Assembly: GCF_000495815.1 (NCBI RefSeq)
Contig: NZ_AWGE01000012.1
Location: 62,001 to 126,000, forward strand
Source of the DNA: Asticcacaulis sp. AC466
Lineage (GTDB): Bacteria > Pseudomonadota > Alphaproteobacteria > Caulobacterales > Caulobacteraceae
DNA: 64,000 nt
Reading direction: 5' to 3'
Below, one piece after another: positions 28,402 through 35,422 of the stretch. Every line of letters starts with the position of its first letter. Positions within the stretch are counted from its first letter, which is position 1. A program made the translations under genes and the position numbers. The notes beneath the pieces were generated by a model that was not told the origin of the DNA, did no database searches, and worked only from the letters and a program-made list of their open reading frames with translations.

Positions 28402-29157
28402 CTATCCGCCGAGCATCTTGCTTAAAGTTCTAGCCGTGTCTTTCAGGCAGGCCAAGGCGTCCGGCATACTGATGCCATCGCCGACATGGATCCACGGCAT
28501 GGTCAGGGCAGCCACGGTTGTCACGTCATTGCTTACCGGACAGGAAATGTCGGTAATCCCGTCTATATAGCTGGAGGCCGCTGTAAAATGGCCTTGCTGG
28601 GCCACCTTTTCAGCATCGGCTTCGAAGGCTGCCCAGGCATCGGGTGTCAGGCCGCGACGCAGAACGGCACGCCACTGTTCGCGGATTTTCGGCTTTTGAA
28701 AGGCGTAAAGCACGGTGCCGGAAGTCGAAGCCGTCAAAGGGCGCTGATACCCGACGCGGACTGAAAAGCCGAGATCGCCCGGCGCTTCGATGCGGGCGAT
28801 GACCACCATGCGGTCGTCTGAGGCGATGGCCAAGTGACAGGCCTGACGGGTCTGGTCGCTCAGCGACTGCATCAGCGGCAGGGCGCTGGCCAGCAAGTTC
28901 TGGCTGGGTCCACGTGAAATGCCCAGGGAAAAGAGCTTGTTGGTCAGCTCGAACCCGTCGGCATTGGCGGCTGTGGCGACATAGCCGCGCGTCTCCAGAA
29001 CCTGCACCATGCGGAACAGTTCGCTGACCGAGCGTTCAAGCCGGGCCGAAATCTGCGACAGAGTCATGGGCGATTTGGCGCTCGCCAGCAGTTCCAATAC
29101 GTCCAATCCCTTTTCCAGTGCGGGCGCACGGTACTTGGTAGCGGCTTTGTCGGGCAT
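28402..29157 (-). CDS. IclR-family transcriptional regulator
   Basis: 251 residues. The N-terminal winged helix-turn-helix has APALEKGLDVLELLA and MTLSQISARLERSVSELFRMVQVLE, followed by an effector domain (LASALPLMQSLSDQTRQACHLAI; SGTVLYAF; TAASSYIDGITDISCPV). Members usually sense a sugar acid or aromatic. It is embedded in the fucose operon between the lactonase and the aldo-keto reductase, so control of this pathway is the natural reading. Confidence 0.88.
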   Translation of the reverse strand: MPDKAATKYRAPALEKGLDVLELLASAKSPMTLSQISARLERSVSELFRMVQVLETRGYVATAANADGFELTNKLFSLGISRGPSQNLLASALPLMQSLSDQTRQACHLAIASDDRMVVIARIEAPGDLGFSVRVGYQRPLTASTSGTVLYAFQKPKIREQWRAVLRRGLTPDAWAAFEADAEKVAQQGHFTAASSYIDGITDISCPVSNDVTTVAALTMPWIHVGDGISMPDALACLKDTARTLSKMLGG

Positions 29158-29167
29158 GGGGTGAACC

Positions 29168-29995
29168 TTAATTCAGCGTGTATAGGGTGTTTGCCGTGGC
29201 GCCCATGATGGCGTCGCGTGTTGTCTTGGGTTTGTCAGCCAGCCAGCGAATTGTCCAGTCGAACCAATGGCGATAGCTGTCTTTCAGCAGAACAACCGGC
29301 CAGTCGGACCCCCACATCAGGCGGTCGGGACCAAAAACGGCAAGCAGATGATCGACATAGGGCGTCAAGGCGTCAGACGATTGTCCGGGGCCTGATTCGG
29401 TCAGAAGGCCCGACAGTTTGCAGGCCACATTGCTGTTTTCGGCCACGGCGGCAATGGCGTCCATCCATTCAGCTGGCTTGCCCGAGCCGATGGGCGGCTT
29501 GGCACCGTGGTCGATGATGATGCGTAAGCCCGGATACCGCTTGGCCAGGGTGTCGATATGGGGCAAGTGGCGGGGAAAGACGAGCGCATCGAATGTAAGC
29601 CCCTGCGCCACCATGGCCTCTAGCGCGGGTTGCGCGCCGGGTGACAGGATCCAGTCGTCGCGCTCAAGGCCTTGCAGCATCGGGCGCAGGCCTTTCAGCT
29701 TCGGCTGGCGCGCCAGATAGGCTATATTTTGCGCGGCGCGCGGCGATTCAAGATCGGTCCATCCCACCACGGCCTTGATGAGTGGAACCGCCGCCGCGAC
29801 ACGCAGCAGCCAGAGCGTATCGGTTTCGGACGGTTGCGATTGCACCAGAACCGTACCGGTCAGGCCCAGCCCGTGCGATGCGGCCATCAGGTCCTTTACG
29901 CCGAAATCGCGATAAATGTCGGCCAGGTCCGGCGTGGGCCAGCTATGGTCGTTCTGACCGATCTGCCAGAGGTGTTGGTGGGAATCGATGATCAT
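29168..29995 (-). CDS. Amidohydrolase-family lactonase, probable L-fuconolactonase
   Basis: 275 residues. A TIM-barrel amidohydrolase: metal pair DSHQHLW at the start, KGLRPMLQ (about 100), IIDHGAKPPIG (about 155) and the closing Asp in WGSDWPV (about 235). This COG3618 group includes L-fucono- and L-rhamnonolactonases and 2-pyrone hydrolases. In the pathway it opens L-fucono-1,5-lactone to L-fuconate. It lies between the permease and the IclR gene, with gaps of 21 and 10 bp. Confidence 0.82.
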   Translation of the reverse strand: MIIDSHQHLWQIGQNDHSWPTPDLADIYRDFGVKDLMAASHGLGLTGTVLVQSQPSETDTLWLLRVAAAVPLIKAVVGWTDLESPRAAQNIAYLARQPKLKGLRPMLQGLERDDWILSPGAQPALEAMVAQGLTFDALVFPRHLPHIDTLAKRYPGLRIIIDHGAKPPIGSGKPAEWMDAIAAVAENSNVACKLSGLLTESGPGQSSDALTPYVDHLLAVFGPDRLMWGSDWPVVLLKDSYRHWFDWTIRWLADKPKTTRDAIMGATANTLYTLN

Positions 29996-30016
29996 GGGTG
30001 CGGTTCGGCTGCGAGT

Positions 30017-31300
30017 TTAGTGCCCGCCGGAAACGGGCAGGGCGGTGCCGGGGGCGGCAGATTTGGACCCCAGGCCGTACAAGGCGATGACGATAAAGCA
30101 GACCAGCGGCACGTATATGGCCGTTCTGATATGGATCATATCCGACACCACGCCCATGATGGCGGTCAGCACGGCGCCGCCAATGATCGCCATAACGACG
30201 AACGATGCGCCGATCTTGGTCAGTGGGCCCAGCCCCCGAACCGAGGTGGCGAAAATGGTCGGGAACATGATCGACATGAAGAAGGAGGCGGCGACCATGG
30301 CGTAAAGGCCGTATTGCCCGCCCACCGTCGCGGCATAGCCAGTCAGGGCTATGTTCACCACCGCAAACCCGCCAAGCAGGCGGGTGGCCGAAACCACACG
30401 CAACAGGGCGGTGCCGGCGAAACGCCCGACGGCGAATAAAACCAGGGCGGCGATGACGTAACTGGCCGCCGCCTTGTCCGTCAGTCCGATTTCGGCTTGG
30501 GCGTAGCGGATGGTATAGCTCCAGATACCGACCTGAGCCCCGACATAGAAGAACTGCGCCACCACACCCATCAGGAAATGCCGGTGTTTGAAAAGACCGG
30601 TCACGCTGACCTTTTCTGCCTGTGCTTCCGCGACGCTGGCGGTTGCGGCCTTGGGGAATTTCGACAGCCCGACCAGCAAGGCCCAGGCCAGGACAACGCA
30701 GCCGATCACGATATAGGGCATCTGCACCGCCTTGGCTTCGCGGACCAGATCGGCGGCGTCGAGCTTTTCCAGGCCGGACAGGATGAAGGTTTGGCCGACC
30801 CACAGACCGACCAGCGACCCCAGCGGGTTGAAGGATTGCGCCAGATTGAGGCGGAAGGCGGCGTGCTTTTCGTCACCCAATATGGTCATCAGCGGGTTGG
30901 CGGAGGTTTCCAGAAACGCCAGGCCGGCGGCGATGACGAACAGCGACCCCAGCAGCCAACCATACTGGCGGAATTCCGCGCCGGGATAAAAGGAAAAGGC
31001 GCCGATGGCGAAGATGCACAGGCCGGTGACCACGGCCGCCTTGTAGCCGAAGCGCCGCATCAGAAGGCCCGCGACCGGCGCCATGAAGAAGTATCCGAGA
31101 TAGAAGGATTGCTGCACCAGACTCGATTCGAAGTCGGTGAGGGTGAAAGCCTTCTTGAACTGCGGTATCAAGATATCGTTGAGATTGTTCGCCATGCCCC
31201 AGAAGAAGAACAGAGCGGTGATCAGGATGATCGGCCAGAGGGCGGCCAGGCCTTTTACGGGGGCCGTGTCCTTCGAGGCGTCATCGGACGGTGGTGTCAT
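30017..31300 (-). CDS. fucP: L-fucose/H+ symporter FucP-like (MFS)
   Basis: 427 residues from the ATG of MTPPSDDASK (AGGG upstream). Twelve membrane helices with FucP-family motifs: FFFWGMANNLNDILIPQFKKAF with the essential Asp/Asn of helix 1, YFFMAPVAGLLMRRFGYK, and LETSANPLMTILGDEKHAAFRLNLAQSFNPLGS. Helix 1 Asp and the helix 4 Glu are the proton/sugar residues in E. coli FucP. First gene of the minus-strand fucose operon, divergent from the mutarotase. Confidence 0.87.
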   Translation of the reverse strand: MTPPSDDASKDTAPVKGLAALWPIILITALFFFWGMANNLNDILIPQFKKAFTLTDFESSLVQQSFYLGYFFMAPVAGLLMRRFGYKAAVVTGLCIFAIGAFSFYPGAEFRQYGWLLGSLFVIAAGLAFLETSANPLMTILGDEKHAAFRLNLAQSFNPLGSLVGLWVGQTFILSGLEKLDAADLVREAKAVQMPYIVIGCVVLAWALLVGLSKFPKAATASVAEAQAEKVSVTGLFKHRHFLMGVVAQFFYVGAQVGIWSYTIRYAQAEIGLTDKAAASYVIAALVLFAVGRFAGTALLRVVSATRLLGGFAVVNIALTGYAATVGGQYGLYAMVAASFFMSIMFPTIFATSVRGLGPLTKIGASFVVMAIIGGAVLTAIMGVVSDMIHIRTAIYVPLVCFIVIALYGLGSKSAAPGTALPVSGGH

Positions 31301-31357
31301 ATCGTTTAATCCCTGTTCTGGTCGCGTCGGCTTTTTATTAGTGTAAATTACCATCAC

Positions 31358-31391
31358 ATATGAATGGATTGGTCAAATATGAAATATGAAT
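31358..31391 (+). promoter_or_regulatory. Three ATATGAA repeats in the fucP/mutarotase divergent region
   Basis: ATATGAA occurs at 31358, 31377 and 31384 (spacings 19 and 7 bp), between the divergent starts at 31300 and 31497. It is a candidate binding region for the IclR regulator; no promoter element is clear enough to call. Confidence 0.35.
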
Positions 31392-31496
31392 CCGTGTTTG
31401 CACTTGGCGCAATTCGCCTTTATATACTCAGACAATTTTGAGGCTGCGGGCCACGTAAAATCCGTCTATCTCTCAGAAAAGAAACAGGAAAAATGG

Positions 31497-31856
31497 ATGC
31501 CTTCCACGTCTGAAAAATTCGTCTATGCGCTCGATCTCAAGGACGATCCGGATTTGATCGCGCAATATAAGGCCTGGCATGCGCCGGGTCAGGTGCCTGC
31601 CGCGATCAATGCTTCCATACGTGACGCGGGTATCGCGGCGCTGGAAATCTATCTGGTCGGCAACCGCATGTTCATGATCCTGACACCGGGGCCGGATTTC
31701 GACGCCGACCGGAAAGCCGCGGCCGATGCCGCCAGTGAAGACGTGCAAAAATGGGAAGCCTTGATGTGGGAGTTCCAGCAGGCGCTGCCTTTTGCCGCGC
31801 CGGGGCAAAAGTGGGTGGCGATGGATCGAATCTATTCGCTCGCCGAGCAAATTTAA
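31497..31856 (+). CDS. L-rhamnose/L-fucose mutarotase family protein
   Basis: 119 residues from the ATG of MPSTSEKFVYAL, six bases after AGGAA; the longer upstream frame lacks a ribosome-binding site. Ferredoxin-like RhaM family: FVYALDLKDDPDLIAQYKAWH with catalytic His/Tyr, IAALEIYLVGNRMFMILTP, and the Trp-rich end WEALMWEFQQALPFA plus WVAMDRIYSL. RhaM equilibrates anomers of 6-deoxy-L-sugars. Here it lies divergent from fucP, so L-fucose is the likely substrate. 70 bp upstream of the aldose dehydrogenase on the same strand. Confidence 0.82.
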   Translation: MPSTSEKFVYALDLKDDPDLIAQYKAWHAPGQVPAAINASIRDAGIAALEIYLVGNRMFMILTPGPDFDADRKAAADAASEDVQKWEALMWEFQQALPFAAPGQKWVAMDRIYSLAEQI

Positions 31857-31926
31857 TTATACTATAATTTACAACGGCCGGCCGCCGCGCTAAGTACGGC
31901 CGCAAGAAAGTCAAGGAAACGGACCT

Positions 31927-32871
31927 ATGGGATTATTTGGTAAGAAGCCTTTGAAAATTGGCCTGATCGGGCTCGGCAAGATCGCGGTCGATCAGCATAT
32001 TCCGTCGATCCGCGCCAACAAGCACCTGCAACTGGTTGCCGGCTGTTCGCCGCGCGCCCGTCCCGAGGGTATCCAGGCCTATGATGACCTGGACGCCATG
32101 ATGACGGCGCACCCGGAAATCGAAGCCATCGCCATCTGCACCCCGCCGCAGATTCGTCACGAAATCGCCAAGCAGGTCATCGGCATCGGCCGTCACGTCT
32201 TCCTGGAAAAGCCGCCCGCGGCGACATTGGGTGAAGCTGAGGCGATCAAGGCCCTGGCCGCCGCCAAGGGCGTCAGCCTGCTGGCCTCGTGGCATTCGCG
32301 TTTCGCCCCGGCCGTCGAAGCGACGCGCAAATGGGTCTCAGAGCGCGAAATCAAGAGCATCACCATTCACTGGAAGGAAAATGTCCGCCAATGGCATCCT
32401 GGCCAGGCGTGGATTTTCGAGCCCGGTGGCATGGGCGTCTTCGACCCCGGCATCAATTCGTTGTCGATTCTGACCCGCATTCTGGCCGACGCGGTCATGG
32501 TCAAAAAGGCCGATCTGCATATTCCGGTAAATTGCGATGCGCCGATCCAGGTCGAAATGGATATGGTGACCGAAGCGGGCTTCCCGATCCGCGCCGAATA
32601 CGATTTCCTGCAAACCGGCGTGCAGACCTGGAGCATCTATATCGAATCCAAGGCCTATGAAAAGCTTACCCTGTCCATGGGCGGGACCGAGCTGGAAATC
32701 GACGGCCGGACTGTGATCAAGCAGAAGGAAGCCGAATATTCCGGCCTCTACGCCCATTTCCATGACCTGATCCGCAAGGGCCAGTCCGACGCCGACTTCT
32801 CGCCGCTGCGCATCGTTGCCGATGCCATGCTGTTGGGTAAGCGGATCGCCGCGCCCGAATACATCGAGTAG
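31927..32871 (+). CDS. Aldose 1-dehydrogenase, Gfo/Idh/MocA family (D-galactose / L-arabinose type)
   Basis: 314 residues. Rossmann motif IGLIGLGKIAVDQHIPSI, catalytic Lys in EKPPAATLGEAEA (about residue 97), then HSRFAPAVEATRKW, WKENVRQWHPGQAW and EPGGMGVFDPGINSLSILTRI. These blocks are those of Pseudomonas galactose 1-dehydrogenase and Azospirillum L-arabinose 1-dehydrogenase, which form the lactone with NAD(P)+. It sits 70 bp after the mutarotase. Three decayed pieces of its own 3' end lie downstream among the DUF559 elements. Confidence 0.85.
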   Translation: MGLFGKKPLKIGLIGLGKIAVDQHIPSIRANKHLQLVAGCSPRARPEGIQAYDDLDAMMTAHPEIEAIAICTPPQIRHEIAKQVIGIGRHVFLEKPPAATLGEAEAIKALAAAKGVSLLASWHSRFAPAVEATRKWVSEREIKSITIHWKENVRQWHPGQAWIFEPGGMGVFDPGINSLSILTRILADAVMVKKADLHIPVNCDAPIQVEMDMVTEAGFPIRAEYDFLQTGVQTWSIYIESKAYEKLTLSMGGTELEIDGRTVIKQKEAEYSGLYAHFHDLIRKGQSDADFSPLRIVADAMLLGKRIAAPEYIE

Positions 32872-32913
32872 TGCGAGAAGTGCCGGCTTTTGGCACGGGG
32901 CTGAATAAGCAAC

Positions 32914-33450
32914 CTTATACCGCCCTGCTTGCGGGGCGGGGGACTGCACGACGCGCGTAGCGCTAGATGTGGTGGTGGGGGCCTTGCCTGGCCGTGATGC
33001 GCTCGATTGCCAACAGTATGATACCATCGGCGACGCTATCCGCATCCGCAAATACGGCCGCAGCCGAAATGCGATAAACATCAAGACCGCTGGCTTTTAA
33101 CCAGTCATCCCGAACTTCGTCGCGTTGAAAATGGTCCTCTTCACCATGAAGCCCGCCATCGACCTCAATGACCAATTTGGCCTGGCTGCAATAGAAGTCG
33201 GCAATATAGGGACCAATGGCTTCCTGCCTGCGGAACACGGGCTTGCCGGGGGCACGCGCCTTTAATCGCACCCAAAGCAAATATTCGGGTGGCGTTAATG
33301 TCTTTCGCATTTTGCGGGCGAGATCGTACTTGGGTTTCACGGCAGAACTATAGCCTGTGTGTCCTGTCGAACAAGGCCCCCACCACCACATCTCGCCAGC
33401 GTAGCCGCTGTCTCGTGCGGTCCCCCGCCCCACGGGTGGGGCGGTATAAG
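32914..33450 (-). mobile_element. DUF559 element A, bounded by inverted repeats
   Basis: The left terminal repeat 32914-32986 begins CTTATACCGCCC and ends GGGGGCCTTG. The right repeat 33372-33450 is its more diverged reverse complement and ends GGGCGGTATAAG. One nuclease gene lies between them, on the minus strand. Beyond the ends the inverted symmetry continues into flanking DNA (GCAAC on the left, GTTG on the right, then TTTTGGC-like strings), so the insertion is in a larger inverted duplication. No transposase. Confidence 0.75.
32963..33340 (-). CDS. DUF559 endonuclease-like protein, copy A
   Basis: 125 residues from a GTG at the place where copies B and C have ATG (VKPKYDLARKMRKTLT). Restriction-fold nuclease of the DUF559/Vsr-like group: RRQEAIGPYIADFYCSQAKL-VIEVDGG gives the Asp...Glu-x-Asp of a PD-(D/E)xK centre, followed by GLHGEEDHFQRDEVRDDWL and GLDVYRISAAAVFADAD. 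The last codons (GPHHHI) and stop lie inside the left terminal repeat. Target and role are unknown; the family is thought to act on DNA. Confidence 0.75.
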   Translation of the reverse strand: MKPKYDLARKMRKTLTPPEYLLWVRLKARAPGKPVFRRQEAIGPYIADFYCSQAKLVIEVDGGLHGEEDHFQRDEVRDDWLKASGLDVYRISAAAVFADADSVADGIILLAIERITARQGPHHHI

Positions 33451-33507
33451 GTTGTTGGCTCAGCCCTACGCCAAAACCGGCTAGCGCCGCAGACTGCCAA
33501 TTTCACC

Positions 33508-33678
33508 GATGTATTCGGGCGCGGCGATCCTCTTACCCAGCAGCATGGCGTCGGCAACGATACGCAGCGGCGAGAAGTCGGCTTCCTTCTGCTTGATCAC
33601 GGTCCCGCCCATGCACACGATGGGCTTTTGGTAGGCCTTGGATTCGATATAGATTCTCCAGGTCTGGATGCCGGTTTG
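33508..33678 (-). pseudogene. Decayed inverted copy of the aldose 1-dehydrogenase 3' end (fragment 1)
   Basis: The minus strand reads QTWRIYIESKAYQKPIVCMGGTVIKQKEADFSPLRIVADA and on to GKRIAAPEYI (two pieces here joined by my reading), against the parent's QTWSIYIESKAYEK, SMGGTELEIDGRTVIKQKEA and DADFSPLRIVADAM. Two internal deletions remove ELEIDGR and about 20 residues after KQKEA. It carries no start and lies between elements A and B. The nearby 33679-33720 is homologous, inverted, to 34930-34972 after element C. Confidence 0.8.
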
Positions 33679-33720
33679 AACAGCAAAAACTTTCCCCATC
33701 AGCGCGGATTGACTTTCTTC

Positions 33721-34252
33721 CTTATACCGCCCTGCTTGCGGGGCGGGGGACCGCACGACGCGCGTAGCGCTAGATGTGGTGGTGGGGGCCTTGCTTCGCC
33801 CGACGCTCAGACTATGGTTTCTGCCATGAAACCCAGGTACGATCTCGCGCGCAAAATGCGAAAGACATTAACGCCAACCGAATATTTGCCTTGGGCGCGA
33901 TTAAAGGCACGTGACCCCGGCAAGCCGCTGTTCCGCAGGCAGGAAGCCATTGGCCCCTACATTGCCGACTTCTATTGCAGCCACGCCAAATTGGTCATTG
34001 AGGTCGATGGTGGGATTCATGGAGAAGAGGAAAATTTTCAACGCGACACGGTCAGGGATGACTGGTTGAAAGCCAACGGTCTTGCCGTCTATCGCATTTC
34101 GGCTGCTGCGGTATTTGCGGATGCCGATAGCGTCGCCGATGGTATCATACTGTTGGCGATCGAGCGCATTACGGCCAGGCAAGGCCCCCACCACCGCATC
34201 TAGCGCTGCGCGCGTCGTGCGGTCCCCCGCCCCGCAAGCAGGGCGGTATAAG
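33721..34252 (+). mobile_element. DUF559 element B, bounded by 73-bp inverted repeats
   Basis: Left repeat 33721-33793 and right repeat 34180-34252 are reverse complements with two mismatches in 73 bases (GCGTAGCG/GCGCAGCG and GATGTGG/GATGCGG). The outer part of each contains its own GC hairpin (CCGCCCTGCTTGCGGGGCGG). The unit is 532 bp and holds only the nuclease gene, whose stop codon lies in the right repeat. Confidence 0.82.
33826..34203 (+). CDS. DUF559 endonuclease-like protein, copy B
   Basis: 125 residues from the ATG of MKPRYDLARK; an ATG four codons upstream (MVSAMKP, 33814) is possible. The long upstream open frame from 33289 is non-coding spill through the repeat. Same domain as copies A and C: FRRQEAIGPYIADFYCSHAK, VIEVDGGIHGEEENFQRDTV and LAVYRISAAAVF, with the Asp, Glu and Asp of the nuclease centre intact. 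B and C share long identical DNA stretches, so the duplication is recent, while A is more diverged. Confidence 0.8.
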   Translation: MKPRYDLARKMRKTLTPTEYLPWARLKARDPGKPLFRRQEAIGPYIADFYCSHAKLVIEVDGGIHGEEENFQRDTVRDDWLKANGLAVYRISAAAVFADADSVADGIILLAIERITARQGPHHRI

Positions 34253-34259
34253 TTGATTT

Positions 34260-34380
34260 TACTCGACGTATTCGGGCGCGGCGATCCCGTTTACCCTGCG
34301 GCGAGAAGTCGGCGTCCGACTGACCCTTGCGGAGGTCACGGAAGCTCCAGGCTTGCAGGAAATCGTATTTGGCGCGGGAT
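34260..34380 (-). pseudogene. Decayed inverted copy of the aldose 1-dehydrogenase 3' end (fragment 2)
   Basis: The minus strand preserves AKYDFLQAWS, then DLRKGQSDADFSP, then the end of the gene (GCGCCCGAATACGTCGAGTA), compared with EYDFLQTGVQTWS, DLIRKGQSDADFSP and APEYIE of the parent. About 290 bp of parent sequence is compressed into 121 bp by deletions different from those in fragment 1. Confidence 0.75.
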
Positions 34381-34391
34381 TGCCGTTTTTG

Positions 34392-34925
34392 CTTATACCG
34401 CCCCACCCGTGGGGCGGGGGACCGCACGACGCGCGTAGCGCTAGATGTGGTGGTGGGGGCCTTGCTTCGCCCGACGCTCAGACTATGGTTTCTGCCATGA
34501 AACCCAAGTACGATCTCGCGCGCAAAATGCGAAAGGCATTAACGCCAACCGAATATTTGCCTTGGGCGCGATTAAAGGCGCGTGACCCCGGCAAGCCCGT
34601 GTTCCGCAGGCAGGAAGCCATCGGTCGCTATATTGCCGACTTCTATTGCAGCCAGGCCAAATTGGTCATTGAGGTCGATGGCGGGCTTCATGGCGAAGAG
34701 GACAATTTTCAACGCGACACGGTCAGGGATGACTGGTTTAAAGCCAACGGTCTTGATGTTTATCGCACTTCGGCTGCGGCCGTCTTTGCGGATGCCGATC
34801 GTGTCGCCGATGGTATCATACTGTTGGCGATCGAGCGCATTACGGCCAGGCAAGGCCCCCACCACCGCATCTAGCGCTGCGCGCGTCGTGCGGTCCCCCC
34901 CGCCCCGCAAGCAGGGCGGTATAAG
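34392..34925 (+). mobile_element. DUF559 element C, bounded by inverted repeats
   Basis: Left repeat 34392-34464 and right repeat 34851-34925 (two extra C in a C-run). The left repeat has the hairpin variant CCGCCCCACCCGTGGGGCGG also seen at the right end of A, while the right repeat has the TGCTTGC variant, so the ends have been exchanged among copies. No transposase. Confidence 0.82.
34497..34874 (+). CDS. DUF559 endonuclease-like protein, copy C
   Basis: 125 residues from the ATG of MKPKYDLARK (alternative MVSAMKP start at 34485). Intact nuclease motif FRRQEAIGRYIADFYCSQAK and VIEVDGGLHGEEDNFQRD. Differences from copy B are a handful of substitutions (for example P to R in IGRYI, I to T in VYRTSAAAV). 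It ends GPHHRI with the stop in the right terminal repeat. Function unknown. Confidence 0.8.
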   Translation: MKPKYDLARKMRKALTPTEYLPWARLKARDPGKPVFRRQEAIGRYIADFYCSQAKLVIEVDGGLHGEEDNFQRDTVRDDWFKANGLDVYRTSAAAVFADADRVADGIILLAIERITARQGPHHRI

Positions 34926-35029
34926 TAAAAAAGCAATTCCGCATCGATGGGAGACAGTTTTCGCTGTTCAAAACGGCGATGCAGTGCCAAGCTGGCTTGC
35001 CCAGTTGCCCCGGTTGTAAGGAACTCAGC

Positions 35030-35422
35030 TTGGCCCAGGATCTATTCGACGCCGCGAAGGCCGCCCTCGCGTTCAGCCATTCGCCCTATTCCCATTTTCC
35101 GGTCGGCGCTGCCATCCGTGGTGACGATGGAAACATCTATAGCGGCGCCAATATCGAGAACATGGCCTTCCCGGATGGCTGGTGCGCCGAAACCACCGCG
35201 ATCAGCCGGATGATCATGGGCGGCGCCAAACGCATTGCCGAAATCGCCGTTATTGCCGAAAAGACGCCTCTGTGTACCCCGTGCGGCGGGTGCCGCCAGA
35301 AGCTGTCGGAATTTGCCGGACCGGACACTCGCATCTGGCTGTGCGACGATACCGGCCCGCAGAGAAGCGTGACTATGGCCGAGCTGCTGCCGGCAGCCTT
35401 TGCCACGGATAAGCTGACCTGA
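35030..35422 (+). CDS. cdd: Cytidine deaminase
   Basis: 130 residues from a TTG start with GGA before it, which gives the usual length and N-terminus (AQDLFDAAKAALAFSHSPYS). The ATG at 34979 would add a Cys-rich 17-residue tail derived from repeat debris. Zinc site: Cys and Glu in WCAETTAIS and the two cysteines of TPCGGCRQ; FPVGAAI and NIENMAFPDGWC bind the nucleoside. It converts cytidine and deoxycytidine to uridine forms for pyrimidine salvage. It overlaps the convergent GT87 gene by 50 bp. Confidence 0.88.
   Translation: MAQDLFDAAKAALAFSHSPYSHFPVGAAIRGDDGNIYSGANIENMAFPDGWCAETTAISRMIMGGAKRIAEIAVIAEKTPLCTPCGGCRQKLSEFAGPDTRIWLCDDTGPQRSVTMAELLPAAFATDKLT

Noticed and set aside
32951-32966. 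TAGCGCTA inside the DUF559 terminal repeats as an XylR operator
   Set aside because: Only the 8-base core matches; the flanks (CG-TAGCGCTA-GA) do not fit the xyl box, and it is part of the conserved terminal repeat.
32910-33454. GCAAC/GTTG at the ends of element A as a target-site duplication
   Set aside because: The two flanks are inverted, not direct, relative to each other and continue into a larger inverted duplication, so they are not a target-site duplication.
33289-33825. N-terminal extension of the DUF559 copy B frame
   Set aside because: It is translation through an inverted dehydrogenase fragment and the terminal repeat; copies A and C show the true start at the KP(K/R)YDLARK codons.
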